Assembly (NCBI GenBank): GCA_948146395.1 | Contig: OX411548.1 | Span: 63,507,020 to 63,571,019 of the forward strand | Source: Fragum whitleyi | Taxonomy: Eukaryota; Mollusca; Bivalvia; Cardiida; Cardiidae | DNA: 64,000 nt | Direction of reading: 5' to 3' | Shown: piece after piece, positions 36,609 through 49,152 of the stretch | Layout: each line of letters starts with the position of its first letter | Numbering within the stretch: position 1 is the first letter of the stretch | The notes under the pieces: model-generated | What the model was told of the DNA's origin: nothing | What the model saw: the letters and a program-made list of their open reading frames with translations, nothing else | Database searches by the model: none | Position numbers and translations under genes: made by a program

Positions 36609-36677
36609 GCATAAAGCGTTCAGCAAGTTTCACAGACGGAAAAGGGGATGCCCCTACATCCATTTTAGGGGACTTTG
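36609..36677 (+). CDS. PTBP1: PTBP exon 7, candidate cassette exon (linker)
   Basis: 69 nt, phase 1 in and 1 out, so it can be included or skipped without changing frame. The acceptor is tttttgcaag and the donor is gtatga at 36678. With the flanking split Gly it reads GIKRSASFTDGKGDAPTSIL then GDFG (residues 240-263). I recognise no counterpart in vertebrate PTBP linkers; it lies where vertebrate PTBP genes carry variable linker exons. The KRSASF segment resembles a basophilic-kinase site, which is inference. The call rests on phase, clean boundaries and a stop-free frame in an AT-rich intron, so it is less certain than the RRM exons. Confidence 0.7.
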
Positions 36678-36819
36678 GTATGAAAACATGAATACTTTCC
36701 TTGCTTTAACGAATAGAACATTTTAAATCTGATATATGACTAATTTTGAATTTTGATTTTAGTAGGCTAGCATTGGTTTGTTTCCAGTGTCAGCTCATAT
36801 CCTTTTTGACATTTGAATG

Positions 36820-36890
36820 GCTCAGTGTGAAACAGTTGTAACTGCCTATAAACATGTAGGCAGTTACAACTGTTTCACGCTGAGCCATCG
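36820..36890. mobile_element. Type-1 palindromic MITE (best copy)
   Basis: Arms ggctcagtgtgaaacagttg and gtaactgcctat fold on the inverse right arm around the loop aaacatg. Only isolated mismatches (gtgtgaaac against gtttcacgc). Confidence 0.75.
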
Positions 36891-37659
36891 ATTCGTCTCC
36901 AAACAATGGTAGATAATAGTATACTGTTAAACCCCATTCAAAGAAAGAAACTAGAAAAATCTTTAAGTAAATTTTGAATGGGCTACCAAGACCTAGCCTA
37001 GATTCCAAGTTTACTCCAAGTCAAAAAAGTCTAGTTGCAAAATGGAATGGAAATAGTTTGGAAAATAAGATATGGTCCATTCAAGAAATGTTCTATTTAT
37101 TTAGCAAGGATTACAAATTTAGTAGTTGACTCTTTCGTTTAAGATAGTTCATGTTATAGGAGTTGATATTTCAGCAAAAGTTGTTACAATTTGTGATTTT
37201 GGTTCAGTTTTCAATTTATTGTTGATGTTGCAATTATAGTAATTTTGTTCAAGATGCTTTTTTCTTCAGGCAGAAAATTTTGTTGTAGGAATCATAGCAG
37301 AATTGTGAGAAGCACTTAGTCAGTTTAGTAATTACAGAGCTTGTTTGTTTAAAGTGAACAATCATAACTGTTATTCAAAGTAATGATACTTAAAGATAGT
37401 GACCATAAAACTTGCTACACTTTTCTTTATGCTCATGAAAGGACTGTCTGTGAGTTAAAGCAAAGGCATTGGCTCAGTGGGTCCCAAGTTCGTTTCTAAT
37501 AAATGACTATTATGACATGAGGTCTTTTTATGAACCGCCACATTTAGCACAAGTAATTGTACTTTATTAAAAGACAATGTATAGCATCGAGGAAGATAGC
37601 TTAATCTGTGTTAGACTAATAACCCTTTTGTATTCATTTATTCATTTGTCAGCTTCTGT

Positions 37660-37957
37660 AGGGCATCTGCATACTGTAATGTATCAAATCCAAGCAGGGT
37701 TATCTCAGTCAATAAACAGTTGTACTATCAATACTAGGATCATGAGTTCAACCCCTGGCCAAGCCAACTCTCTAACATTTGACAAAATTCATTTTGACCT
37801 AAGCCATTTGTCTCTCACTAATGGGCTGAGCAGCTGATGGCCTAGATGAAATGTTTAGTTGTACTGGCGTAAAAAACAACAGTAAAACATTTGTAGATGC
37901 ACCAGCTGCTCCAATTTGATTGCAATAGTGTTGAAAGTGGAGTAAAACCACATTCAC
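37660..37957 (+). mobile_element. SINE, old degenerate copy
   Basis: Weak B-box-like gagttcaacccc, ccatttgtctctcactaatg, and gttgaaagtggagtaaaacc as tail. It lies head to tail with the fresher copy at 37958. Confidence 0.5.
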
Positions 37958-38236
37958 CGCCGTCATAGCACAGTTGGTAGCACATCAGACTGTCAATCTA
38001 GAGGTCCCAGGGTTTGATCCCCAGCGGTGGCTCTCATTCTTTCTGACTATTTGTCTCTCACCCATGGGTTGATAATCATAAACCTATGTGAGATAGCAGC
38101 TGTAGGCTAGGAAAGGATGTGATGGTTGTACTTGGGAGAGAAATACCAGGAATCTATTGTTACGTGCTCCAGCTGCAGCAATATAACTTAAAAAATGTTG
38201 AAAGCAGCGTAAAACTCTATTCAATCAATCAATCAA
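37958..38236 (+). mobile_element. tRNA-derived SINE, full length
   Basis: Head gccgtcatagcacagttggt, A box tagcacatcagac, B box gggtttgatcccc, body ggctaggaaaggatgtgatg, tail ctattcaatcaatcaatc. One of the best-preserved copies. Confidence 0.78.
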
Positions 38237-39104
38237 AACCACATTCGAACAAATAAAATCAAATGTATTGAAAAAGTCATGGGTGGTCTATCCAATTTCA
38301 CAACATTATAAACCCTAGTCAGGCTGAATAAAAATTCTTGGCAAAATTGCTATAAAATCAAATTGCTTTTAGCACTGGATGCACTTTATGTCAATTGGTA
38401 TTCATATTGAAAATTAAACTTCTAAGCTTTTCTGGTTTCAAAAAAGGAAAAACAGGTGGTATAGACAAAAATCAGACTGCACATATGTGCAGGCTGATTT
38501 TTGTCTAAAGCTCCTGCCAAGGCAGGAATTTTCTGGGTTGAGCATGACAAGGGTTAAATTTTGAAGCTTTAATATTCCAAAATATAGATGGCAGATACCA
38601 TGGTGGCAGCCCAGTGAAAATTCTGGGGGAAGAGTCTTAGTGGTATTTGTCACGATTGGTTGTGCATTTTAAATGGTATTGAATTGGTAGTTGGTGGCAT
38701 TTTTTGAACTGAAAATTAGTTTTCAATTACCTGGTTTTTCAAAGTTCATCTGGTCTACCCTATGAATATTTCAACAGCCGCATTCAATTGATTCCAAGTG
38801 GGAAATTGTTTGAATGCCATTTGAGATTACCTTTTCTTTTAATTTGTAAAGAGACATTGCAAGTATCCGAGTACTTTGCTTTGAACTATGAGCTGTACAT
38901 GTGTAATTGATATGCAAGTTCCATAGAGAGCAGCTTTAAATCAGCAGAAATTTATCCTCAAATCATAAGGATTGATGAATCAAGTGTCTCCCAACAACTG
39001 ATGGATAATCATAAGCCTTATAGTTTTTATGAGAAGCTGGAGCCTTTGATAGGTTGTTGTATAGGAGCTGATGAAAGAAATTCCCGGAATCTATAGTAAG
39101 ATTC

Positions 39105-39415
39105 TCAAGTAGTTCCAGGTTCAATCCCTGACAGCATCAATCATCCTTTAAGAGTATTTTGAGGGGTCAGCACAACACTATTGTAAGTGCCTATATATTC
39201 ATAGGCACTTACGATAGCGTTGCACTGACCCTCGATTTGTCTTCCAATGGGTTTATAATCATAAATCTCTGTGTGATGTTAGCTGTAGGTTAGGAAAGGG
39301 TGTAATGGTAAGAAGTACTGGCATGAAAATATCAGGAATCCATTGTTAGGTGCTCCTGCTGCAGTAATATGACAGAAAGATTTCGTAAAAGCTGCATAAA
39401 AACCCATTCAAAGAA
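39105..39415 (+). mobile_element. SINE split by a palindromic MITE
   Basis: Left part ggttcaatccctgacagc, right part from gatttgtcttccaatggg through ggttaggaaagggtgtaatg to aacccattcaaag. The MITE at 39162-39232 sits inside the central actatttgtctcc segment. Confidence 0.65.
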
Positions 39416-39699
39416 GCTTATTCAGCACTGAGCAAAGTAAATGTTAAGAATTTCATGATTGCTCTATGCTTTTAAATCAGTAAGAAGAGAAATACTTTGG
39501 GGTTGATACCATTAGGTTTTGTTCTATGTTTCCTTTGAGAGTTTCTGTATCTTTTGATCTACAAAGGCAGTTTTAACTGATGAAATACTAATTTCAAAGT
39601 AAAAATCTCATGCTTTATTCATGAAACAATCAAGGTGCTTGGATAGCAGACTCGGAATCAGCTTATTTGAAATGCAAAGTTACAGGCAGAGGGGTTATT

Positions 39700-41820
39700 T
39701 TGGAATTTAGATCAAAGTATTTTGATAATTATAGCACAAACCCTTTGTTGATGCTACTCAACGGGGTACTTTGGTGTGTTATCTCCCTTGTTTGCTCTGC
39801 GGATTAAATCAGAGGTGTTCCAAAATCGTTAGCGGTCCTTTTTAGCTCACCTGAGCACGAAGTGCTCAAGGTGAGCTATTGTGATGGGCTGCTGTCCGGC
39901 GTCCGTCGTCCATCGTCCGTCGTCAAACTTTACCTTGTGTGCACTCTAGAGGCCACATTTTTGGCCCAAATGTCTTGAAACTTGGTCAGAATGTTTGTCT
40001 CCATCAAATCTCGGTCAAGTTCGAAATTGGGTCAGGTGGGGTCAAAAATGGGGTCAAGGGGTCAAATTTTAGAAAAACCTTGTGTGCACTCTAGATCCCA
40101 TATTTGTGGCCCAAATGTCTTGAAACTTGGTCAGAATGTTTGTCTCCATCAAATCTCGGCCAAGTTTGAAATTGGGTCAAGTGGGGTCAAAAATGGGGTC
40201 AAGGGGTCAAATCTTAAAAAAACCTTGTGTGCGCTCTAGAGGCCACATTTGTGGCCGAAATGTCTTGAAACGTGGTCACAATGTTTGTCTCCCTCAAATC
40301 TCGGTCAAGTTCGAAATTGGGTCAGGTGGGGTCAAAAATGGGGTCAAGGGGTCAAATCTTAGAAAAACCTTGTGTGCGCTCTAGAGGCCATATTTTTTGC
40401 CCAAATGTCTTGAAACTTGGTCAGAATGTTTGTCTCCATTAAATCTCAGTCAAGTTTGAAATTGGGTCAAGGAGGGTCAAAAATGGGGTCAAGGGGTCAA
40501 ATCTTAAAAAAACCTTGTGTGCATTCTAGAGGCCATATTTTTGGCCCAAATGTCTTGAAACTTGGTGAGAATGTTTGTCTCCATCAAATTTCGGCCAAGT
40601 TTGAAATTGGGTCAAGTGGGGTCAAAAATGGGGTCAAGGGGTCAAATCTTAGAAAAACCTTGTGTGCACTCTAAAGGCCATATTTTTTATCCAAATGTCT
40701 TAAAACTTGGTCACAATGTTTGTCTCCATCAAATCTCGGCCAAGTTTGAAATTGGGTCAAGTGGGGTCAAAAATGGGGTCAAGGGGTCAATCTTAGAAAA
40801 ACCTTGTGTGTACTCTAAAGGCCATATTTTTGGTCCAAATGTCTTGAAACTTGGTCACAATGTATATCTCCATCAAATCTCGGTCAAGTTCAAATTGGGT
40901 CAAGTGGGGTCAAAAATAGGGTTAAGGGGTCAAATCTTGCAAAAACCTTGTGTGTACTCTAGAGGTCATATTTTTGGTCCAAATGTCTTGAAACTTGGTC
41001 AGAATGTTTGTCTCCTTCAAATCTCGGTCATGTTCAAAATTAGGTCAAGTGGGGTCAAAAATGGGGTCACTGGGTCAAATCTTAGAAAAACATTGCGTGC
41101 ACTCCCGAGGCCACATCTTTGGTCCAAATGTCTTGAAACATGTTTGTCTCCATCAAATCTCAGTCATGTTCAAAATTGGGTCAAGTGGGGTCAAAATTGG
41201 GGTCAAGGGGTCAAATCTAAAAAAAAAAAGAAAACATGTTTACTCAAATATCTTGAAACTTGGTCAATATGCTTGTATGAAACCTAGGTCAAGTTTGAAA
41301 TTGCCTTGAAATCTTACACAAGTTTGATAGAGGGTCAAAAAACGTTTTATAGTACTTTAGAGGCAACATTTTTAACTGAAATGTCTTCTTCTTGATCTCT
41401 TTGACTTTTGTTTAGCCATGCATCAGGTGAGCGCTTTAGGGCCAATGGCCCTCTTGTATAAATTTTCCTTGGATTTTATACATAGTTTCTTTGGAGAAGT
41501 TGCGAATTTTATTTTTGTAAATACAAAATACTTATTTATACAATTCGTATTTATGATACAGTTTTCAATAGCAAAGAAGAAAATAAATATTTTTTTTTAC
41601 GTCAAATGTATCCTATAAATTGCGGAATATTTTATTTAGAGCTTATCTTTAAATCTTACAGTGCAAAGAAATTAAGGATAAAACCCAAGGTAACCACTCA
41701 TTTGGACCCTTCCTCCTTTGGGAGTATTTCAAGGGAGATAACCAGCCGATATCCCTCATTGAATCGTTTTTTCAAGACGATTCAAATGAGTAATCACAAC
41801 ATAGGGATTCATTGTACTAT
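39700..41820 (+). repeat. G-type repeat, copy 2, split by a B-type element
   Basis: Left part about 39700-39841 (gtgtgttatctcccttg, ggattaaatcagaggtgttc), right part 41457-41820 (aattttccttggattttata, ggacccttcctcctttggga, ccgatatccctcattgaatc). The right end resembles the palindromic piece at 31340-31410. Confidence 0.65.
39842..41456 (+). mobile_element. B-type Helentron-like element, copy 2 (145-bp repeats)
   Basis: It has the full head palindrome (TTAGCTCACCTGAGCACG), a short TCCGTCGTCC tract, about nine 145-bp tandem repeats (39940-41300; recurring gtcttgaaacttggtca), caggtgagcg, hairpin agggcc-aat-ggccct and CTTG at 41453-41456. It is inserted in a G-type repeat whose other copy (31936-32400, minus) shows the empty site. 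Long open frames here are a by-product of the repeats. Confidence 0.82.
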
Positions 41821-43307
41821 AATGATTTTAGACTGGCTTTACCTTCTCTTATCTTTACCTTTGACATGTAATGGTATTTGGCAATAGAATAGAGGACTCA
41901 GTGCAAATTATTGTAAGTGCCTATAGACTTATAGGCACTTACAATAAGTTTGCACAAACCGTCAACTTAATCAAGTCCTTAATTTTCAGACTTATACTTC
42001 TGTCTACTAATATGCTTGGATAGAGAACTCTTTGTGGAAATCATATTTGCTATTGACAATCTGTCTGTTGCTCTTTAATTTCGTATTTAATCCCTCTGCC
42101 ATGAAATGGCTAAGAGCATAATTATAAAGAAACTGTCAGTGTCATTCTTGTCTGGAGCATAACTTATATGTTTAATCATGAATTTCAAAAAATTGCTTGG
42201 CAAAGTTGTTACCCTGGGAAATAGTGTAATGCATAGTGTGTGTCCAGATTTGCCAAAGGCAAAGGTCATGACTGAAGGTCAGATAGGTCTAAGTTTCAAG
42301 TTCAAACCGTTTGTAATTTTGCCTATTACTGGTTTGAGAAATGACTGGAAGGCATAAGTAGAGTAATATAAACTGCCATGATTAAGTTAAACAAAAGAAG
42401 TAAGTAAAAATAAAATTCATGTTACAAACCCCCTCCTACTACAACAAAGTTAATTCAAACATTACCTATCTAATCACAATATTTCTTGTGCAAGAAGTAT
42501 TTATCAGTGAACACCACCAGTGCAGAATTAACAAGAGAGACAGAATAGTGTAGTTAGCAGTATAGATACAAATTTGCTGGGTGCATGATGCCTCATAAAA
42601 CATGATTAGCCAAGATGTATAGGGCTTGCCTCATTCGTTGAGTGGCAGAAAATTAAACAAGACAGAAAAAAAGACGCATGTTTTTTTCCTTGTCTTGCAA
42701 GTGAAACAGAAATTGCAAAAACTGCAGGACGCAGGGGAAAATGCGGTTTACATAATGACTGTTGAATGAAAATGTTATTTCTGATATTCTCTATGAATTC
42801 ATGAAAGCTACATCATACATGTCTGTGATTTCCTGAAAGCTCTAAGTATGGCATTACTGCGACAAACCTAAGAATGGATATTCAGCACTGTCAGGAATTC
42901 AACTTGGGTCCTAAACAAGCACTATATAGCTGTATGAATTGGAGGACCACCCAGAAAAAAATGTTAACAAAATTTTATATGTCAAAAAAAATTCTATTTT
43001 GGAAAATTTGGCAGATTGAAATTATATTGAAATATCTAAGTAAGATGATTTAATGATAATTTTTCTGTCAAAGGTGACAATACCGGCTACATGTTAAAGT
43101 CTGATGACAAATGTCCTCATTTACTAATGGCGCAGTGGGCGTAATGGTGATAACAGTGGTGTAATGACAAGGAAAATTAAGCTTCTTTGATTGGATTACA
43201 AGATCTGTTATTTTTCCCTGACAAAACATTTACCATTTCCTGTCTGTCATGTACAGTCAAACTGCTGACTGCTCTCCAGATGATGGCCATGTGGATAAAA
43301 GATGTTT

Positions 43308-43580
43308 GTTTGTTTGTAAGGGTTTTACACCGCTTTCAACATTTTTTCAGTTATATCGTGTCGGCTGGAGCACCTAACAATGGATTCCTGGTATTTCTTT
43401 CACCTGTACTACTATTACACCCTTTCCTAGCGTCCGACTGCTATCTCACATAGGTCTACGATTATATACCCATTGGTGAGAGACAAACGTCGGAAAGGAT
43501 ATTTGCCGCCACCAGGGATCAAACCCAGGACTTCCAGATTGGAAGTCTTATGCCTAACCAACTGCGCCATGGTGGCGGCT
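43308..43580 (-). mobile_element. tRNA-derived SINE, minus strand
   Basis: Reverse-complement copy: gccgccaccatggcgcagtt head (43562-43581), B box near 43525, gtttgtctctcacc, ggtattt... body and tttgtaag tail near 43315. One of the few antisense SINEs in the window. Confidence 0.72.
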
Positions 43581-43748
43581 GGATAAAAGATGTATGGATT
43601 GAGTCAGTTTGATTTGGAATAGAGTTTGATGCCAATCTGTCCTGCATCTCAGCAATAACACAGATGTTGGTGCACCTAACTATGGATTCCTGGGTTTCTT
43701 GCACCATGATATGCTACCTTTTCGTACTTTCCTATAACTGCTCGAGGG

Positions 43749-43818
43749 CTCAGCGCAAAACGGTTGTAACTCCCTATAAACATATAGGGAGTTACAACTG
43801 TTTCGGGCTGAGCCATTG
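43749..43818. mobile_element. Type-1 palindromic MITE, 'ccct' subtype
   Basis: Both arms carry ctccctat instead of ctgcctat, in mirrored form. It lies between a minus-strand SINE fragment (43655-43735) and the SINE at 43820. Confidence 0.7.
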
Positions 43819-43819
43819 C

Positions 43820-44088
43820 GCTGTCATAGGGCTGTTGGCAGCGGTGACAATCATTCAAGAGGTCCCGAGTTCTATTCTACACGAGGGCACTCATTCTTTC
43901 CGACTTTGTCTTCTACCAATAGGTTAAAAATAGTAGACCTTTGTAGGATAGTAGCTGGGGGATAGGAAAGGATGGGATGAAGGTACTTGTGTGAGAAATA
44001 CCATGAATCGATTGTTAGATGCCCAGCTTCGGCAATGTGACTGAAATAATGTTAAAAGTGACGTAAAACCCTCTTAAACAAACAAATT
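43820..44088 (+). mobile_element. SINE, full length but diverged
   Basis: Head gcgctgtcatagggctgttg, gaggtcccgagttctattct, body gataggaaaggatgggatga, tail aaaccctcttaaacaaac. It starts where the palindromic MITE at 43749 ends. Confidence 0.6.
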
Positions 44089-44218
44089 TGTCCTTTCCTA
44101 GCCTCCAGCTCCTCATTCCACTGATCTTTGCTCACAGCAGCTTCATGTTCCATTTGAAGCCAGACATATTTACACTAAATTTAAAGAAAATACAGACTGG
44201 TCAACCGCATAATATCAA

Positions 44219-44289
44219 GGGTTCAGTTCAAGACTGTACCAAGTGTATATACAATGTATATACACTTGGTAAAGTCTTGCACTAAACCG
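44219..44289. mobile_element. Type-3 palindromic MITE
   Basis: gttcagttcaagactgtacc, aagtgtatataca and the inverted copy ending cttgcactaaacc. Other copies: 16086-16158 and 47095-47164. Confidence 0.72.
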
Positions 44290-44568
44290 TCTATATTAAG
44301 TGCCAATCTAGTACATTCTGTCCTTTGAGTTTATTCCTTTGTTAAAAAGAGATCACTTTGTAGGATAAGAGAAAATTTATGAATGCAAAAATTAATCAAT
44401 GGGTTAATCAGGATGAGTAGCTTGAGCTCAGATGAAATGTTGTGGTCAGTACTGGTATGATAAACAACATGAAGCTATGATAAGGTGCGGCAACTAGACA
44501 ATAAATTTTGAATGATTGAGCACTTTTGTATGTGGGATAAAATTCAAATCTCAAACAATGATTTGGCC

Positions 44569-44848
44569 ACCGTCATAGCGCAGCTGGTTGCGCATCAGAC
44601 TATCAATCTAAAGGTCTCATGTTCGATCCCTGACAGCGGCACTCATTCTTTCCGACTATTTGTCTCCCACCAATGGTTCGATTATCAATGACATTTGTGG
44701 GATAGCAGCTGGAGGCTAGGAAAGGATGTAATGGAAGTACTGGTGTGAGAAATTCCAGGAATCCATTGATAGGTGCCCCAGCTGACGCAATATAACTGAA
44801 AAAATGCTGAAAGCAGCGTAAAAACCCATTCAAACAAACAAATCAAAC
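44569..44848 (+). mobile_element. tRNA-derived SINE, full length
   Basis: Head gccaccgtcatagcgcagct, B box tgttcgatccc, cgactatttgtctcccacca, ggctaggaaaggatgtaatg, tail cccattcaaacaaacaaat. Well preserved. Confidence 0.76.
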
Positions 44849-45550
44849 AAAGATTTCAATCCTAAGAAAACTTTTCAAGCACAATGGCTGGGATATTTGG
44901 CTGTGTCATTTTTGGTGAATCCCAGTAATTGAAAGCCTCTCTATTTGTTACCAATATACAGCAATATGAATATAGAACTGTGAGAAAACCCATGAAACAT
45001 TTAGAGTGTTAATTTGCTATTCTTTGATGTGAAGGCGCCAATTACTGGTCCGTTAATTTTCTGTAATGAAGAGTGGGGGATTGTTGCCTTGACTTTGTGA
45101 CATTTTCCAGCGTGTGATGTCTTTGACTGGAATTCCTGGGTTAAGCTTGCTTCTGAAAAATAGCTTGTGCCAGAGAATCATGTAAATATAATGATAAATG
45201 TAGATTAAGGGGGGTAAATACATGTTTTATGATTTCTGCGCTTAAGCTATATGCTTAACACTCCCCCCCTTCTCTCTCTCTTTCAAAGAACAGAGGGGTT
45301 ACCATGTCTGTCTGTCCATGCTGAAGCATAAATCATAAATAAATCATAGCCTGTGCGTGACATTTTCATTAATTTGACATGTGCGTGAAGGGCCAACATT
45401 AAGCAATTTCACTTCCATATAGTATAATTAGAAAATTGCCTGGCTGTCCAAAGACACATTGAGACCTTATCTATCTACAAAGCACAAAGTCAAGACCCTG
45501 GCCAGACTGTGCAGATGCACAGGCTGGCCAGAGTCTTTGCTTGCCTCTCA

Positions 45551-46764
45551 TTAGCTCCACTGGCTGAAAGCCACTGGGGCTATTGTCATGGCGTTGTGTC
45601 CGTCGTGCGTCCGTCCGTCCGTGCGTGCGTCCGGTCGTAAACTTTTCTTTAAAAATCTTCTCCTCAGAAAGTACTGGATGGATTTCAACCAAACTTCACA
45701 GGAATGATCCTTGGGTGACCCTCTTTCAAAGTTGTTCAAGAAATTTTGATCCAATGAAAAACATGGATTTAATGGGCGTGGCTAATTTCCAAATATGGTA
45801 AAAAGTGAGTTTTCTCAGTTTCTAAACAATGGATACCAACAAAATTTTACATGAATGATCCTTGGATGACCCTTTATCAGTCTACAAAAAATCATTGTGA
45901 TTGGATGGAAAATATGCATTTTATGGGCGGAGGTCAATTCTCTATATGTTATATAGTGGAAACTTTGAAAATAATTTTCTCAGAATGTTACTTATGGATA
46001 TCAACCAAATTTTCACTGGGATGATCCTTGAGTGACCCTTTATCAGTCTACAAGAAAACATTGTGATCGGATGGAAAATATGCTTTTTATGGGCGGAGGT
46101 CATTTCTCTATATGTTATATAGTGGAAACTTTGAAAATCATTTTCTCAGAATGTAACTGATGGATATCAACCAAATTTCATAGGAATGATCCTTGAGTGA
46201 CCCTTTATCAGTCTACAAAAAATCGTTGTGATCGGATGGAAATTATGCATTGTATGGGAGGAGGTCAATTCTCTATATGTTATATAGTGGAAACTTTGCA
46301 AATCATTTTCTCAGAATGTTACCGATGGATATCAACCAAATTTCACTGGGATGATCCTTGAGTGACCCTTTATCAGTTTACAAGAAATCATTGTGATCGT
46401 ATGGAAAAAATGCTTTTTATGGGTTGAGGTCATTTCTCTATATATTATATAGTGGAAAATTCGCATATTATTTTCTCTGAATCTAATTTTTTGATATCAA
46501 CCAAATTTCACTGGAATGATCCTTGAGTGACCCTTTATCAGTGTATTTTGATTGGATGAAAAATATGAATTTTATAGGTGGAGGTCATTCCTCAATATGT
46601 TAAATTGTGGAAACTATGAAAATCATTTTCTCAGAATGTAACTGATGGAATCATTTTCAACATCAGTAAAACCCCAAAAATCTCAAAATCTAGTCAAAAC
46701 AATTATTTGCCTTTACAAGAATTTCAAGCCTGTGGAGCGACTCAAGCCATTCATGGCTTTCTAG
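45551..46764 (+). mobile_element. A-type Helentron-like element, copy 5
   Basis: TTAGCTCCACTGG head, TCCGTCCGTGCG tract, six internal ~166-bp repeats, cctgtggagc, hairpin and CTAG at 46761-46764, followed by T. It abuts the right end of a gcctgtgcg-type repeat. Confidence 0.78.
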
Positions 46765-48086
46765 TTTGAATTTGTTGTAAATGCCATGCAAAAGCTCAAA
46801 TCATATTCTGTATTTCAATAGCTAGTTTGACAATCAAAGCTGAGTTGTTTCTCAGTATTACTAATAGTCTTGTATAGCCAACATTGCTAGAGGGGAAATT
46901 CGACGTTATTAGCCTTCAAATATATAGAAATTGCCTGGAACAGCTCTATGGCTGTTTAATTAATTGGAAAGTGAAAAATGGAAACTAATTGAGCTTCAAG
47001 GTGCAACAGCCAGTTTCTTCATAAGATTGTTAAAACAGACGCCACCCTATTTCAAATTTCGAAAATCATTATACTGACTTTTCTTGGCAATTGAGGGTTT
47101 AGTGCAAGACTGGACTAAGCGTATAAACAATGTATATACATTTAGTACAGCGTTGTCCTTACCCCTTGATATATCAGTTATCTTTGTGGAATTAAGAAAA
47201 TTATAAAATGATTTTGTAATTTTTAAAACAAGCAAATTATTAACAGATTTGATGAGAGTCTTGTTGAAACCAATCCATTGACTACAAACAGCAATGTCAG
47301 TTTGCTGGAGACATGTATTTAAAAAATGTCTTTTCTTTAATGTTTTCTCTTCAAACATTGTACCTATTTCATTATTGATAGGCTTAAAAAAATTCCAGTC
47401 AGTTAGTATGGAGGTAAAATTAAAGGGCCTTTCCGCTTACATTACCCAGAATCCAGTGGTAAAAGAGTTAGCCATTGGTTGAATTTTATAAGGAACTTAT
47501 TTTCAGCCAATCATGTTTGTTTTTTCAATTAGTTCAATTGAAACAACAACCCTGATTAGCTGAAAATTTCTTTCAGTACAAAATAAACCAATGGTTGTCT
47601 TTTATATAACTGGGTACTCAGAAGTGCAGTTGAGGACCTATTTTAAAACTATGTTACTGAAGACAATGTGTAATTACAATATTTAAAATGATGATTACTG
47701 GGTAATTTGAATCTGAAATGTCTTTTGCAGGGCTGTAAGAAACTGAAAGGAAATTAAATTGGTTATGTTGTAGAAGAAAACTTGAGAAAATTTCAAAATT
47801 GCACTGTCAAAACAAACAGAATTATATCATTGCAAGAAACCTTAGAATCAATACAAAGTATCTGTGACAAGCCTTGGCTGGTTTCTTTATTATAACTTCA
47901 TTTTAGAGTCTTGGATAAGAGAGTACAAGAGGCCTTAGGTGCTTGCCATGCAAAGTAAAAAAATATTATGCTGTCTGGAGGTAAAAAAAAAAATTAGTAG
48001 ATCAGGAAAAAAAGGATAAAATGATAATAATTACCTTTAAAGAGAAACTGAAATTGAATTATAGAAATGATGGAAAATTAAGCTTT

Positions 48087-48260
48087 TTATGCCCCCGATA
48101 GGGAGGCATCATAAATTTGACTTGTCCGTCTGTCCGTCCGTCTGTCCGTCCGTCCGTCTGTCCGTCCGTCCGTCATTCCGTCCAAAAACTTTAACATTGG
48201 CCATAACTTCTAAATCAAAGCGGTGTCGGGGGCATTGTCATCTTACAGTGACAGCTCTTG
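48087..48260 (+). mobile_element. C-type Helentron-like element, copy 1
   Basis: 174 bp: TTATGCCCCCGATAGGGAGG head, TCCGTCTGTCCG microsatellite, 3' inverse gtcgggggcat, hairpin tgtca-tcttacag-tgaca, then gCTCTTG, followed by T. Confidence 0.75.
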
Positions 48261-49152
48261 TTTTAAAAAAAAAAATAAAGAAATGAAAAAAAGATTTTGA
48301 ATGATTGTAAAATTATATATGAAAAAATGAATAAAAGTAATAACTTGAACTTTAAATAAAAAATAAAAAAATGAGGTAAAGCAATAATCGAAAAAAATAT
48401 CTTACCTAAAAAGAAAAATAATATTAAATTATAGAAAATATGCAAAAATAATTTTAGTTAGATCTAATGAAGAACATTATTCAAAAAAAACTCTTCATTT
48501 TCATGGTAGATCATTCGATAATATATAATTGTATTAATTCAGAATGTTTGTCATCGACGCTTAGTAAAAGCTTAAGTACTGAAAGTACTTTGATTTCAAG
48601 GTGTTTCTGGGAAATTGTCAAAGTACAAATTTGCCAACCAGTATTGGTGTAGGAAGTAGGGATTATTATTAAAGCCTTTGTGTGGCATTTCCAACAGTTG
48701 AATTTCTTCGAAAACAAGAAAGTTCTTGCAGCCTTGATGATAGAATTAGAGAATCTACTGGTAGTTATATTGAGAAATCTCAGTAACATTAATCTTCAAA
48801 GTACAAAGTGAAAACTCTGATCAGACAGTGCAAAAGCACAGTCTGATCTGAGTTTTTACTTGGCCTATATAAGAAAAAGTTGGAATTTTCACATCAACAC
48901 GCTCAATTTGTACTTGTCTGGTTATTATAACAACTTCATATTTTGTCAGGAATGCATGGTATGAAAAGTAGTTTTACTTATCTAATCATTAATATTCATT
49001 ATACATTCAAATTAACATTTTTTTCATTGGTTGATTAGCTGAAATCATTTATGATGTACTTTTCCTTTTATGGATATCATGTGTTAAAGTTGTAGACTGC
49101 TTATATTTAAAAAATTCTGTTGATGTACTTTGTCTTGAAATGCTTTGAAAAG

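Noticed and set aside
40562..41287. 241-codon open frame, the longest in the window
   Set aside because: It is made of 145-bp tandem repeats inside a B-type element; the same frame restarts every 145 bp and has no domain.
44575..44640. Possible tRNA genes (A and B boxes at several loci)
   Set aside because: All are heads of SINEs with SINE bodies attached; no intact cloverleaf or independent tRNA.
45583..45801. Open frames over the TCCGTC heads (also 5230, 10962, 26016, 48089, 55503, 62033)
   Set aside because: They come from microsatellites and conserved heads of Helentron-like elements, with the same peptide at each copy.
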